Assembly (NCBI GenBank): GCA_033964015.1
Contig: JAWWUD010000103.1
Coordinates: 310,001-374,000, forward strand
Source: Scolanthus callimorphus
Taxonomy: Eukaryota; Cnidaria; Anthozoa; Actiniaria; Edwardsiidae
Direction of reading: 5' to 3'
DNA length: 64,000 nt
Numbering within the stretch: position 1 is the first letter of the stretch; every line of letters begins with the position of its first letter. The notes under the pieces were generated by a model. It did not search any database. It was given only the letters and a program-made list of their open reading frames with translations, and was not told where the DNA came from. Shown here piece by piece: positions 1-11,072 of this stretch. The translations under genes were made by a program, and so were the position numbers.

Positions 1-369
1 GGCAAATAGCTTCCCGTACGCTAAGCAAACCTATGTTTTTGGGATGCGAGAACTCTCAGTTCATTTGTTTTTTTGGGCTTGTTATTGGTAAAGATCGACT
101 GCCACGAATTTCCATGCCCTGGACGGACGTAGGGGACGAGCCTATCAAGCCTTTTCTTAGAGGGGGTGGGGGTACTCCCTTAAATTGTCGCTGTGCAGGG
201 TAGAGTTATTGCCCTTTTGCTCTGGGAACATGAATTCGCCACTTTTTCTAGAAAAGGGTATCTGTTTTTGCGTATTTTCAAAGATTCTTCGTAACCACGT
301 GGCGAAATTTACTTTTCTTTGTTTTCTTACTATTCTGTGTATTCTGTATGAATTTTCACAGATCCTCTA
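1..369. other. Intergenic, nothing recognised
   Basis: I see no splice-flanked coding sequence, RNA gene or structured repeat here. The short open frames lack codon structure typical of genes. Confidence 0.5.
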
Positions 370-571
370 CAGTGGCGGATTCAGGATTTTACTAAGGGGG
401 GTTCCGTTTCTTCTTCTCTCCTTCGGAGACTGATACGAACAATAGTAATAACATTTGCTCCTGGTAGCGCTCGTCCGCGCGAGCGGTCTGGATTTCACAA
501 TAAAATCCTTATTGTTCTGGTGCTCAAGGGGGTTCCGTGGAACCCTTGGAGCCCCTCTGGATCCGCCACTG
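370..571. mobile_element. hAT-like miniature element (CAGTGGCGGAT ends)
   Basis: Both ends carry the inverted motif CAGTGGCGGAT(T/C)C, at 370 and ending at 571. The inner side of each end is a G/C-skewed run (aagggggttcc). CCTCTA lies directly outside both ends (364-369 and 572-577) and may be part of a target-site duplication. This CAG-type terminus is characteristic of hAT-related MITEs common in marine invertebrates; superfamily is inferred from termini only. Related ends appear at about 51,600-51,875 and 59,883-60,170. It has no coding capacity. Confidence 0.65.
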
Positions 572-1012
572 CCTCTAGAACAGGTTTCCCCTCTAGACTC
601 AGGTACACATCCCTAGGCAAAATTAGCTATTCACTTCGCGAAATTCACGTACACCCTCACAAAATTTGGAAGCACAATATACAGAATCTTGCCTTGCTTT
701 AATCTTACTTTCTATTCTGCTGGGTGTGTTCAACTGGGATAGTTCAATTGCCACTGTCGAATTTCCATGTAGACGGACGTATAGAGACGGGTATTTCCCG
801 CACGAGTGCTGTCAAAACAACTCAGAAAAACTTATTTAATCGCCATCGTTATGCAATTTAAATAAAAATGCGCCTCGGAGACAATCTTTCAAAGATCCTT
901 TAACGACCAAAAAGCCTATTTATTAATACTTTTTGTATATAAAATAACAGTCAACGTGTAAAAGTTAACATTCAATTTTCCAAGCAAGAGGCGCAGTGTA
1001 CTTGTCGATGCT
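572..1012. other. Intergenic, nothing recognised
   Basis: AT-rich sequence without splice-flanked open frames, tandem repeats or inverted repeats that I can support. Confidence 0.45.
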
Positions 1013-1992
1013 TGAACACATGCCAAACAAAATCGAGAGCATTCTAACAAGGGAAATTTGGCTGACATATTGCATTGGGTTTGTAGATAATTCGGGCGGC
1101 AATGATCTTCTAATTACGCAAATATCAGCCATTCTTTTTACAGGAAATCTTGCGGCATAATAATCTTGACATTTTGGAGCTTTAAAAAAGTCCTCTCGTA
1201 TAACAAAAAATCGGCCAGGAGCCCATAAGTAGGAGCTTTCATCTAACCTATATAGTTGAGGTAGCGCATTTCCTGACCTAGTTATTTTTAGATGCAAATT
1301 TGCATTTTAAATTTGTTGCTGGTTCCCCAAAGGTCCGCACGGTGCCGAAACACAAGATTGCGGCGGAGGCCAAAACGCGCCATTTTTCGGGGTATTTTAA
1401 GGTTAGAACTTCTGCTATAATTGTTATCCCAGATACCGAACTGAGTAATGAACTTCTATAGACATTTACATGAAGAATATGACTCGCAGAGTCAGTCTTC
1501 GCTTCTTTCCGCCATGTTTATCGATGGCGATAATTTATACAATATCAAGACTTGGACGCTGACTGGACGCTGATTGGACAGTTTCTACAACGATTCGCGC
1601 CAAATTTGTTCTAAAAATAGATAGGTCAGGAAAAACGCTGCCTCGCGGACCCAGTACCAAAGATGAAAGCTCCTACTTATGGCTCCTGAATCGGCCCAAT
1701 GAATTCTCTCCAAACTTGCTGGGATTATTGTCTGCTACTCAGGGATTAGTGCGAGGGGTGTAATTTTAAAAGTTTAGATCGAGTAACACGTCTACTGGTC
1801 CCTAATAATAAATAAGGGCGTGGCTATTACGTTGCTATAGCAACTCCGATCACAACTAAATATACATTACAATAAAGTTCAAACCCTCCAGGGTAACCAT
1901 GTGAAAATTCAGACCGGTACAAGTTTGTGTACTTGAACAGCAGGCAAACAAAGTTTGGTGGTCGAGGGCAGAAACAATTGTAGGCAGCCTCC
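1013..1992 (+). mobile_element. Truncated copy of the TTAA foldback element, split by a hAT-like MITE
   Basis: This stretch matches the right arm of the foldback element at 13,908-15,711: the segment starting gaacacatgccaaacaaaat, the block containing aatcggcccaatgaattc, and the terminal block ending ggcagcctcc. It ends at 1,992 and is followed by TTAA (1,993-1,996), exactly as the complete copy is. Only one arm is present, so the copy is 5'-truncated. A 472-bp MITE (1,217-1,688) interrupts it. It is clearly more diverged than the complete copy. Confidence 0.7.
1217..1688. mobile_element. hAT-like MITE with 8-bp target duplication
   Basis: The element is flanked by the direct repeat AATCGGCC (1,209-1,216 and 1,689-1,696). 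The uninterrupted version of the target is present once in each arm of the foldback element near 14,205 and 15,412, so the duplication is directly supported. Terminal inverted repeats begin AGGAGCC(C)ATAAGTAGGAGC and stay recognisable for about 85 bp, including TTTCCTGACCTA. An 8-bp duplication with CAGGAG-type ends fits the hAT superfamily. It has no open frame of note and is presumably mobilised in trans. Confidence 0.85.
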
Positions 1993-2067
1993 TTAAAGCC
2001 GTTTAAGAAAGAGAGATTACTAGATGAGAAGACGATAAATTAGACAACATTAAAGGCAAATTTAAGT

Positions 2068-2258
2068 CAAACACGGAAATTCCTTGATGGGTATCTTTTA
2101 CCTGTTACCTGTCTCCTTCGTGCCTACTTGGCACACACAGCCTCATCTTTTAGGGTAAGGAATTATTTGAGCCACGCCATGTTTGGTATCTTTTAGGGGT
2201 GAAACTGAAAATTTCAGACGATCATCCCCGACCAAAAAATATGGGAGTCTCCCCCCGG
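2068..2258. repeat. Dispersed repeat, inverted copy at 46,081-46,280
   Basis: The block containing gatgggtatcttttacctg, ggtatcttttaggggtgaaa and cgatcatccccgaccaaaaa recurs in reverse orientation near 46.1-46.3 kb. Further degraded pieces (cccctaaaagataccaa) follow at 46,370-46,500. This is a moderately diverged interspersed repeat; neither termini nor coding sequence are identifiable. Confidence 0.7.
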
Positions 2259-2609
2259 ATTTATCTTCAAGTGTTCAAAGTTTGATATCTCACGAGTGAG
2301 CACCAAGGGAGATATCAAATTTGAATGTACATGAAAAGATAAATTTTATATCCCGAAGCACCGATGCATTATGCACCGAAGCACTATGCACCGAAGCACT
2401 GATAACAATTTGCTAATTTATTATTGTAGATAGCAGTTTGCTAATGATGTGATTTAGAAATTGCCTCATGCTCCTCCATGCTCCTCATATTTTTTATATT
2501 ATCAATTACCACTTTATCTTATCTTGTTATTTATGTTTAGCACACAAAAAAGGTAGAAGTTGTAATTCTAAAGAAGAATTTGTTTTTTACCATCTTTCAT
2601 TCAGTATAA

Positions 2610-2745
2610 TAATTGGGTCAAGTTTCAACCCCAAAAAAATACCCGCACATTTTTCAACCCCTAAAAATACCTTGTAGAATTTTCAACCCCACAAAATACT
2701 TTTACTACAAATTTCATACCCAAAAAATTACGTCGGCCCCTCCGT
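2610..2745. repeat. Degenerate short tandem repeat (AACCCCwAAAAATAC type)
   Basis: Four to five imperfect units of about 33 bp, each containing a variant of ttcaaccccaaaaaatac, follow one another. A similar unit pattern is seen near 44,880-44,935. It is probably a piece of an interspersed repeat with internal tandem structure. Confidence 0.5.
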
Positions 2746-2845
2746 TATTTTTATATCCGAGTACCTCCCTGGGGATTTCTAATTTTAAGATTTTCGTAAA
2801 ATAGATGTTGATTTAGTATTTCACTGATGTTTATTGTTTATATAA

Positions 2846-2966
2846 TAAACAAAACATTACATGGCCGCTTGGAGAAACGAATTTGATCTTCTCATGTTAA
2901 AATTTATCTCACTTGTTCTCAGTCTGCTCACTCCTGTGATAAATTTCTGCGCGGCCATGTAATATC
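2846..2966. mobile_element. Short MITE with ATTACATGGCCGC termini
   Basis: Inverted termini ATTACATGGCCGC and GCGGCCATGTAAT enclose about 90 bp. The flank tatataataaacaaaacatt recurs in inverted form at about 52,655-52,685 next to a related block, so this is one of at least two copies of a miniature family. The transposase family cannot be assigned from this. Confidence 0.45.
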
Positions 2967-2989
2967 CTCTATTTATGGCAGTATATAAT

Positions 2990-3945
2990 ATAGGTTAGTT
3001 TTTTGAAGCTATTTGCTCAGCAAATCGCTTCTTAGTCATCGCCCTCGAACTATGTGAGTATGTCACTTCGCGGGAATCGTCCAGCTTGCACTCCATGTTG
3101 CTCCTATTTGTACATTGATTATACTTCAGTCGCACTAGAATCACGGGTCATGAAGTTTCTGCCTTTCAAATATTTGAATTTAGCCAATAATAGCCCTACA
3201 TTCCTTTACCCTCCCCTCCCTTGTTACATCAGTACATTCCCCCACCACCCCATCCCTTGTAGCATCATGGCAGTACTTGTTCGACATTGGGTATCCTGTG
3301 TCCTGTCCCTTCTCTCTTCTAAGCAGTACACCTCTGCCAACATATATATAGGTCACATAAGCCAATCAGTCGTCCATGTGGGACGATAAGTTTCTTCTTG
3401 GAGGTGATGTGAGTTGAGCATGTTCTCGGTATCACGTCATACATGCCCATCATCGTGTATTATTTAGGGTATTTCCATTACGACAAATAAATAAGTATGC
3501 TTAGGTAGAAAAAACGTTAACAATATTAGAGTTGCCACTGAGCATGCGCAATATGTTTTCTTAATTTTATTGCTACAAGAGATCAACTCACGCCGGAGTG
3601 CTTGAAAATAAAACCTTTCCTTAGTTTTGTGCTGCATATTTTCAACGTCGTGCTGCTTTGTTCCAATCACCTAATTTATACGAGGAGGATGTTTGCGAAT
3701 TTTGTCAGTGATGCGATCGAGTCATGTTAATCGAGCGTGTCGATAAGTCCCTCGAAAATCCCTCGAAAGTCCCTCGAAAATTTCTTGTTTTTTTTTTCAG
3801 GGCTTTAAGTTTCGAGAGATCCCTCCTTTCGGTTGCGAATACCAACGAGTCCGAAAAGTTTCCACAAGTTTTTCTTAGTAGAGTTTTTCTGTATCCTCTG
3901 TTTTTCAAAGGTCTCTGTTTTTTAGTGACTGAGCACATTCACCTT
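2990..3945. other. Intergenic, no gene supported
   Basis: Several short open frames occur on both strands but none has splice signals or a recognisable motif. A small tandem cluster of CCCTCGAAA(A/G)T lies at about 3,750-3,782. Otherwise I see no structured feature. Confidence 0.4.
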
Positions 3946-4010
3946 AAAGGCCCATAAGCACCCAAGTCGCATTGCAGGCTGACAAGAATAAAACACAGTT
4001 GAAAACTCGA
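3946..4010. repeat. Dispersed repeat end, inverted copy at 26,884-26,956
   Basis: The segment running from aaggcccataagc through gacaagaataaaacacagtt to aactcgatgca is found in reverse orientation near 26.9 kb with a few substitutions. Outside this segment the two loci differ, which marks it as the shared end of an interspersed element. Confidence 0.65.
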
Positions 4011-4269
4011 TGCAGGGGGACACTTGTGCCTCGCGCGCTACTGCGCTAACAGAGTATTGGGATGAGCGAGAGTAGAAAATTGCAAAGGAGATATTCGAAT
4101 TTATCGCAGCGTTCCTGGAAGAGCGGGCAGATTTCAATCACGGAGGCAGTTTGCGTGTTTGGTTACGTATGTTGTAGTCGCCCTTACAAATAGGTACCGT
4201 ACGTTGATAACGCGCACACGGACAAGGTTTGCGCCAGTCCTGTAATGTGAAAATAAAATGATACCTTTA

Positions 4270-4537
4270 CTGTGCGACTACGTCAACCGGGCCATCCCGT
4301 AAAAAGTTTATCATTTAGAGATTCAAACCATTTTAAGCAAATTTAATACCTGCAATACATCTGACGATGAGTAATTAAGTGTTTTGAAGTTATTTCTGCC
4401 CATAATTTCCACAATTTTTACGAGAAAAGCGATATTTCGGTGTCTCAGATCTCAAGAAAGTCGAGATCCTTTGTTCTGTACTCGCTTTCTGATTGGCTAA
4501 CTTCTTACAAAATGGCCCGGTTGACGTAGTCGCACAG
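4270..4537. mobile_element. TA-flanked MITE with near-perfect 26-bp TIR
   Basis: The inverted ends CTGTGCGACTACGTCAACCG (continuing GGCCAT) and its reverse complement match without a mismatch over about 26 bp. TA lies immediately outside both ends (4,268-4,269 and 4,538-4,539), as expected of Tc1/mariner-type integration. The 268-bp body is non-coding. The perfect TIR suggests recent activity. A PIF/Harbinger origin is less likely because the flanking trinucleotides are TTA and TAA, not the same word. Confidence 0.75.
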
Positions 4538-4889
4538 TAATCTTGGTGGTGGTCAAAAGGCAAAGAATTTTAATTCTAGAAAATCAAAGTATATTATGTT
4601 ACATTACATGAATTTTATCTGTAAATTGTCATCCTAAGCTTTTGGAAAAAAAATATTAAAATTGTTAATCAAATAGAGAAAAGTGTCTTGTCACGGTGGC
4701 GGGTACATATTTAGTCCGCGCCCTTCAACTAAACAGGAACATGACTTTCAATCCTACGTTCAGCCTCAGGTCTTATTATGAGCCATTTAGAATTTAAAAA
4801 CAAAAGATGACGTCGGATTTTCTCTTGTTGTACTACGCTCATGAACTGGAACTGGAACCCGGGAACTGGGCAATACAGTCTAGTGATGT

Positions 4890-5431
4890 CTAGTCACTTT
4901 CGGATCCGCTTGAAAGTGACATGCCTTGCTGTTTGGCGCTTTTGCGCAGGAATGCCATGTTCAGTTGCGCGGTCTGCAGCCCGATATTCATCAGTGAGTC
5001 GGCTTTGGCATGTAGCTCGTCCATTGGTGGTGCCTTGTCTTTTCCCTTCGTTGATTCCTTCCTCGGCGGCGGTGGGGGAAGATCGGCGTCACTGCCGGAT
5101 TCAACTTCATCGTCTTGCTCTAGCTCTGACGGAATCTCGGGGGGCGCACTTGGGCCTGGTTGCTCGATATCGGACAATTCTTCCGAAGCTTCATTATTCA
5201 TAGGATCTGCGTTTCCCGTCTTCTTGGTCTTCCTGATATTCAGGATCAACTCGTCCGCCGTGTTAGTGCTTTCGTCAAGCACATGCCGTTCTTCCCTCTC
5301 GCTAACCTCGGCCGATCCCTTTGCCTTTCTCCCTATGTTGCCCAATCGGCTCCTGGTTGACTTGGTCTTTTCTTTGCCGTCCACATTCGCCAACGCACTG
5401 CCGTACTTTTCGACCAAATGTTCGCTTAGGA
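4890..5431 (-). CDS. Candidate exon: acidic, proline-rich hypothetical protein
   Basis: A frame of about 180 codons stays open on the minus strand and ends in a stop at 4,890. No ATG starts it. An in-frame stop lies only nine bases upstream, and the sequence TTTAACACCAG just before 5,431 looks like a splice acceptor, so this is best read as a terminal exon. The product is rich in Glu/Ser/Lys, has a proline run (PPPPPP) near residue 115, a short helix-like segment (LQTAQLNMAFLRKSAKQQG) and an acidic tail (SSGSESD). I recognise no domain. GC content is higher than its surroundings. It may be a host exon or the end of a transposon-encoded Gag-like protein; no partner exon was found. Confidence 0.4.
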
Positions 5432-5458
5432 TGTCCTGGTGTTAAACAAAAATGCATC

Positions 5459-5554
5459 TTCTATTCTGTCGCTTCGCTCAGGCGAATAGAAATTATTTCT
5501 ACTTTATAGAATAATGACTAATAACTGTATAGAGGAGGATCGCACCTGTATGGG
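5459..5554 (+). repeat. Direct repeat, copy 1 (copy 2 at 7,307-7,404)
   Basis: About 96 bp, containing cgcttcgctcaggcgaatag and agaggaggatcgcacctgta, recur in the same orientation 1.85 kb downstream with only a few changes. The unit contains a small internal hairpin (tagaaattatttcta). It could be a miniature element inserted twice or the ends of a larger unit. Confidence 0.7.
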
Positions 5555-6496
5555 TATGCTTTAATAGACAGATTTGAGTATACAGAATTTGTGTCTTGAT
5601 GTCTATACAGAAATATGGTAATGTAGATTCATTAAAACCCTTCGCATCCTGTGTGTCAGTATTAAGAGCAAAGATACTCGACAATATGATATGATTCTCT
5701 AGTGCGTAACTCGTACACATGGTGCTTGTGGACATTTAGGATTAACACTCAATGGAATAACTAGTCATTACATTTTGTGTTTGTGTGAAGTCATATTAAC
5801 AAATAAAATATGAATATACAAATAAGCATGATTACTCTCTTGAAAAACAAAAAAAAATGTACCATATAATAGAAATAGTTTGGCAAACCTTAAGTACAAA
5901 ATGACGAGAAAATTTAAAGTTACATAATTACAAAATTTTACCTAAAAAAGCTAAGTACTTAAACCTAATAGAAATACAAACCATGAGACGCTGCCTGATA
6001 CGAAAACCCGGGATAAAACCCTGTGGGACAAAAACCCGGGAACGTATTCCTCGTTCGATGCAACGTGTTAAGCTCCGAGGATTAAAGCCTGTAAAGCTTT
6101 ACACTAAGCTGACTAACTAAACGTTCGGTTACTAACCACCAGATTGGAAATCCAGAAAGCGAGATAATATATGCTAGATATTATACTTTTCATACCAAAG
6201 TGTTAAGCCTATCAAGAAACATAGTTGCACATCAATCGTGTACGAAATGGCAGTATAAGAAGAGTTCTCCCAGAAAATAATCTGAAACATATTCAATCAT
6301 TCTAAATTACCTGGAATTATAATAAAGCTAGGAACCATAATAAACACACTTTCCAACAACTCTTTGTTCCGTTGGAAGTATTATTACAATGAACAGGGAA
6401 AAATTGGCCCCGGTTGATAACAGGAATGTGCGATTTTATTTGCCAAAAAATTTCTAAATCAGCCGGTGTTATTTTTAGGTCTCGCTTTTTTCTTTC
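5555..6496. other. Intergenic, AT-rich
   Basis: No splice-flanked frame or repeat is supported. A short string of acccgggA-type motifs occurs near 6,005-6,040. The minus-strand frames in this stretch look like chance. Confidence 0.4.
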
Positions 6497-7200
6497 GACT
6501 GCAACCAAAGTATCTCTTTACTATAGCTTAATTTATCCGTATCTTACTGCACCATTGTCTGGTCTTCAACGTATGTTTCTAACTTAAATCGTATTTTTTT
6601 TGCTCCAAAAGCGAGCGGTCCGTGCCATTACAAATTCTGAATTTCGAGCCCACTCTGCACCCCTTTTTGCAAGACTGAAAATCCTAGACATATTCAAAAT
6701 TAATTCATTTCATGTTGCTAAGTTTATGTTCTCTTACTATCATTATCTTCTACCAGCCCCCTTTCACAATTTATTTCTAACTGGTAGCAATATTCATAAT
6801 TATAACACACGATCTGCCCCTCAATTCCGTAGCCACCCCTGTAGAACAAATATTAAGATGTTTACTATTTTATATCAAGGTCCTAAAATTTGGAATTCTC
6901 TCCCTCTTTTTGTAACATCGTCTAATAACCTTCCCTCATTCAAATTAAATCTCTCAACTTTTCTGGCAATGTAGCAATATATATATATAAAAAACGAAAA
7001 ATATATAGAACAGCACGCAAATGAACATTATCAAGACATATATCCATATATTCACTTATTTATTATTATTATTATTATTATTTAACTTAAATACAGGGGA
7101 CCCTACTCGATAAACCTGATGGTTTCATGGGTCCCCTGCCACCTCCTCTTTTACTCTACCTGTCAGGTAATTATAATGTAAACTGTGTGGAAATAAACTC
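6497..7200 (+). pseudogene. 3' end of a non-LTR retrotransposon (reverse transcriptase C-terminus)
   Basis: From 6,600 to 6,974 a frame of 124 codons shows the usual C-terminal block of LINE-type reverse transcriptases: LQKRAVRAIT near the start, HNYNTRSA in the middle, GPKIWNSLP and the final SFKLNLSTF. Upstream, LYYSLIYPYLT (about 6,515-6,547) belongs to the same protein but lies in another frame, so the copy is frameshifted. The catalytic FADD-type core and endonuclease are absent: a 5'-truncated dead insertion. The 3' UTR has an ATT microsatellite (7,060-7,083) and a hairpin made by caggggaccc and gggtcccctg (7,095-7,140). The clade (CR1/L2-like) is a guess. Confidence 0.75.
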
Positions 7201-7306
7201 AAAATTCAAATGTCAAGTGAACAGCCGCTGTTAAGGAGTGGTATATAAGAGAATAGCGATTCCCAAGGGGAATTACGTCATACATCGTAACAACAAGAAA
7301 ATACAA

Positions 7307-7404
7307 TTCTATTCTCTTTCGCTTCGCTCAGGCGAATAGAAATTATTTCTACTTTATAGAATAATGACTAACAACTGTATAGAGGAGGATCGCACCTGTA
7401 TGGG
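7307..7404 (+). repeat. Direct repeat, copy 2 (copy 1 at 5,459-5,554)
   Basis: Near-identical to the unit at 5,459-5,554, with a 2-bp insertion (tctttc versus tgtc) and scattered substitutions. The LINE 3' end lies between the two copies. Confidence 0.7.
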
Positions 7405-7990
7405 CATTTTCAAGACCAAAATGTAAGGCGCGTCGCGTATACGGGGATAATTAAATTGCAATATTAAGAGAAAATAAAAGCTATTGTTGAATATTTTCAC
7501 TCAACACGAATCCTTAGCACTATCTGATTACCAGCCGCCATATTTCTACTAAGCACCAGCTCGTGGAAAATGTATTGACTAATATGGTCTTAAAACCAGA
7601 ATTCGCTGGGCACAAAAGTAAATAAACATATTAAGATTTCAATATTGTAAAACAGAAGACCAAGGTGCTCCAAGGAAAATAATAAAGGCCAGAAAGATGA
7701 GGACGGTCCCTTTAGAGAATGATACCTGTTAAAACAAAACAAAAATAAACAAATATTAGCGAACAACAAACCTCGCGAGATGACCCATCACAACTGAACG
7801 CGTTTAAGTGTGTTTAAGCATGACAATATACACCGAAAGGGCAGAAAATAAATAGAAATGGCAAAAGAAAAACCTGTGAACGACTCAATCATCGAAATAC
7901 TGAGTGCAACTGAGAAAATCTGCAAACTGATTATAAAATGCAGAACACGCGCATATATATTAACAAGACTCATATAATATGCACTAATAC
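7405..7990. other. Intergenic, nothing recognised
   Basis: AT-rich sequence with no supportable gene or structured repeat. Confidence 0.4.
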
Positions 7991-7996
7991 AGTCCC

Positions 7997-8275
7997 ACCG
8001 GTGTCTCATGTACGCGCGTATCTCTTGTACGCAAATAACAAATTCCATTCAGCGTATCTCATGTACGCACGTATCTCTTGTACGCAAATAACAAGTTCCA
8101 TACATCGTATCTCATGTACGCGCGTATCTCTAGTACTTAAATAACAAGTTCCATACATCGTATCTCATGTACGCGCGTATCTCTTGTACGCAAATAACAA
8201 GTTCCATACATCGTATCTCATGTACGCGCGTATCTCTTGTAGGCAAATGAAAAATTACATAAAGTGTATATCATG
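7997..8275 (+). repeat. 53-bp minisatellite, about five units
   Basis: Units begin at about 8,000, 8,053, 8,106, 8,159 and 8,212, an exact 53-bp period. Each contains cgtatctcatgtacgcgcgt, then atctcttgtacgcaaataac and aagttccatacat. The last unit decays after 8,240. The open frames across it are a consequence of the repeat. No spacers differ between units, so it is not CRISPR-like. Confidence 0.9.
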
Positions 8276-9009
8276 TACACAAACAGCAATTTCAAAAACA
8301 TATATATTGAGCGCGCATAACCAATGAATCTTGAAACTGACATTATTCAGAGGACATATACTGTGCTTCCTTTATGTACAAAAAAAAAATTCATTTCATT
8401 TAACATAACGAAATAAAAAACTCAAAAGCATAGATAATAAAAAGTAATTCACAAGCATTATTATCCTGAACATCTCATGAATGTCAGAGCTGCAAAGGAG
8501 AAATCAAATTTTGAGGAGTCTTACACGAAACCTGAACCTCCGCAGGTGAAAACACAAACGTCCGAATGGAAAAAGTTTCATAAATAGGCTGCCGTGAGCA
8601 AAATCACCCTAGAAATGACCCTACAATTTAATGACCAAACATCGATCATAATACTGTAAGATAAACTAAAATAGACTAACAAGTCCCAATAGCGGGAGGG
8701 AACAGCGCTCTGCAAAATACACAATAGGAAAGGAAAACATTTAACCAACTATTGGGCGCTGGGGGCGAGAGAAAATTATGCACCCTGCAACGCCAGCTAC
8801 CTCTCGAAAAATAACAACAGACAGCTTGCCTTCAAGTTTTTGAATTGCAGACAAAAACTTATCTGTTCCCGCTTGGAGAATAACGATTGTACCGAATGAT
8901 AACCCCCAATAGATACCAAATGTAGTCACTGGAGGGTCTGCTGAGGGATCAAAAGAAATATATATAAATAGAATACAATAGCCTCGGACGTGGCATTCAG
9001 CGCGCACAA
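8276..9009. other. Intergenic; one unrecognised minus-strand frame
   Basis: A minus-strand frame of about 100 codons at 8,741-9,043 has an alternating hydrophobic pattern but no recognisable motif, and its 5' end runs into the duplicated repeat at 9,010. I do not consider it a gene. Nothing else is supported. Confidence 0.35.
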
Positions 9010-9420
9010 TGCAAGAAAAATAGGAGCTATTACAGAGACTCACTCACAAAATTATATCGTCGTCTAAATGCAATACGATATGGTATGGTGACCCAGAATC
9101 TTCCAAAAGTGAGCCAAAAGTTCAGAGGCGAAATAATTTTAACGGGAACAATACTAAAGAAAGACCGAAAACAAACACCAATGCCATATAATTAGGATAT
9201 GATACTCGCGCATGCCAAAACTGCGCTCACAATACAAATAAAAACTAAGAGCCGTTACAGAGACTCGCTCACAAAAATAAGTCATAATCTAATGCAATAC
9301 AGTGGTTTTAACTAAATACTTGGTGACCCAAAAATTTCAAAAGTGAATCAGAGGTTCAAGAGCGAAAAAATGTAGTAAACGGAAACGATGATAAGGAAAA
9401 CACCAAAGCAAACACGAAAA
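9010..9420 (+). repeat. Diverged tandem duplication, two units of about 200 bp
   Basis: Unit 1 (9,010-9,200) and unit 2 (9,235-9,420) share, in order, the blocks ttacagagactc-ctcacaaaa, taatgcaata, ttggtgacccA-aat, aaaagtga and aagaaaaCa-ccaaa-caaacac. They differ at many positions, so the duplication is old. There is no coding sequence. Confidence 0.6.
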
Positions 9421-10920
9421 AAAAAACTATCTAAATTAAGGAAATTCAGGCCCCATATGAGTAGCCTAACGAACTGAGTATATGCGGAGAAATATCAATG
9501 TGGAAACCGTTAGTAACATGCAGAAAAAACACGCCAATGTTTCATAGAAAAAACTAAGCTTCACCAACACTAGTTTGCACCCCTATAAAGGTCTAGAATT
9601 ATAATATAGATTTGCCGTCGACAAAGAACGAGAATGACAAGATTCACCACAGTTAGAGAGGAAGATACTTCAAAAAGACATCAAATTACTATAATTCAGA
9701 AATAATGCTGGAGCCAAAATTAGATTTCTGTACGCAAATAAATTGTTACTGAGAAAACTCTGCTAGTACTGATGTGAACTGAATGACAAAATACAATCAG
9801 TAGTTATATTCAATGTAACCGAAAGTGAACCAATCGCAATCCAAAAATAAGCATTGAGCTTTCGATCTAGCTGGCGATAAAACCTGCCACTATATTAAAT
9901 AGGGTTTCTATTAAATTTCGTTTAGAACATTTAACAACATATACTTATCTTCAATTAGGGAGCAGCATTGGAAGTTTCACGATACAAAACGTGTTTGACC
10001 GAGCTTCCCTCGCTGGAACCATACTCGCGTCTGCTTGACTCTTCCTTTAAGGCGTCAAACGCCACAAAACTAAACTTGAATGGCTTTAGGTCTCTAAGCT
10101 TCCAGTTCAGAGACATGTATATTTCCCTTGTCGTCGCTATCCATAGCAGCTAGAATAGAATCGTAGTGCTTGATTGTACGCGCATGCTTCCCAAGAATCC
10201 ATAATCCTGATTTTCGTGTTCTTTTCTTTCGATGAATAGCGAGCTTGGTCAAGACTAAACGAGATTCATTTATGCTTTGAGCAGTTTGAGCGACGCGTGA
10301 AAAGTTCTAAACTGAATTTAAAATTACGTTCGTTTCCCAGGTTTTGAAACTAACAGAAGAACCAAAATTGGCCTTCTTGAGTTCTAAAAGCGCTTCACCA
10401 ACAGTGTCTTTTGCCCTTTCTTCACCGCCTGTCAGAAGAGCTTTTTCTCGGTTTCCGTTGTGGCATCTCTTCGCCTGTTTGTGGTTGTTTGGCGGGTTTT
10501 TTCTCCCAAAAAAGAAATAATTAAAGACCACCATTACTGTGAAGTCATATAACCGAAGATATTGTGGATGTGTTTTTAGTCTTTTAATTATTTTTGAAAC
10601 CTTGTTCTTGTAAAGACACTCATGTAACAGTGAACTCACACTTGATAAAGCCTAGCGCACTACAATTTGGCTTATCAAATCTATAAACCAGTCCAGGGAA
10701 ATTTACCGCGTGCTATGGTGCCGTGTTTTTTTTGTATTTTTTTTAAAGCGATGTGCGGTTTGATACGAAAGACATTGTTGCGTTACCGTTTTCTAGAGGT
10801 AACATTTTGTTTCTAATTTTTCTTACACAAAGCTTGATGTTTTGGATAATTACTATAATCAGGTTATATGCGCGATTTATTTACTGCCGAAAAGGCGTAC
10901 AAATAATTTTAAACGTTAAT
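9421..10920. other. Intergenic, no gene supported
   Basis: Mostly AT-rich. A 110-codon minus-strand frame (10,307-10,639) has no domain and no splice context. I see no clear repeat structure. Confidence 0.35.
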
Positions 10921-11072
10921 AACTACTTACTAACCGAGAGTGAGGGCATTACGTGAAATATCAAACTGAGGTTTTGGCGTATCGACCTATCGATAGCGAG
11001 GTTGATACGCCAAAACCGAGGTTTGATATTTCACGTAATGCCCGAACGGTCGAGGTTAGTAAGTTGTTTATT
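10921..11072. repeat. Hairpin/foldback miniature element
   Basis: Near-perfect palindrome. The left arm (10,921-10,984) and right arm (11,004-11,072) share gggcattacgtgaaatatca and gaggttttggcgtatc, separated by a loop of about 20 bp. Outer parts (acttactaacc and ggttagtaagt) also pair. Such hairpins are typical of miniature foldback transposons; there is no coding capacity. Confidence 0.8.

Noticed and set aside
7997..8275. CRISPR-like array
   Set aside because: The whole 53-bp unit repeats without variable spacers and the genome is eukaryotic; it is a minisatellite.
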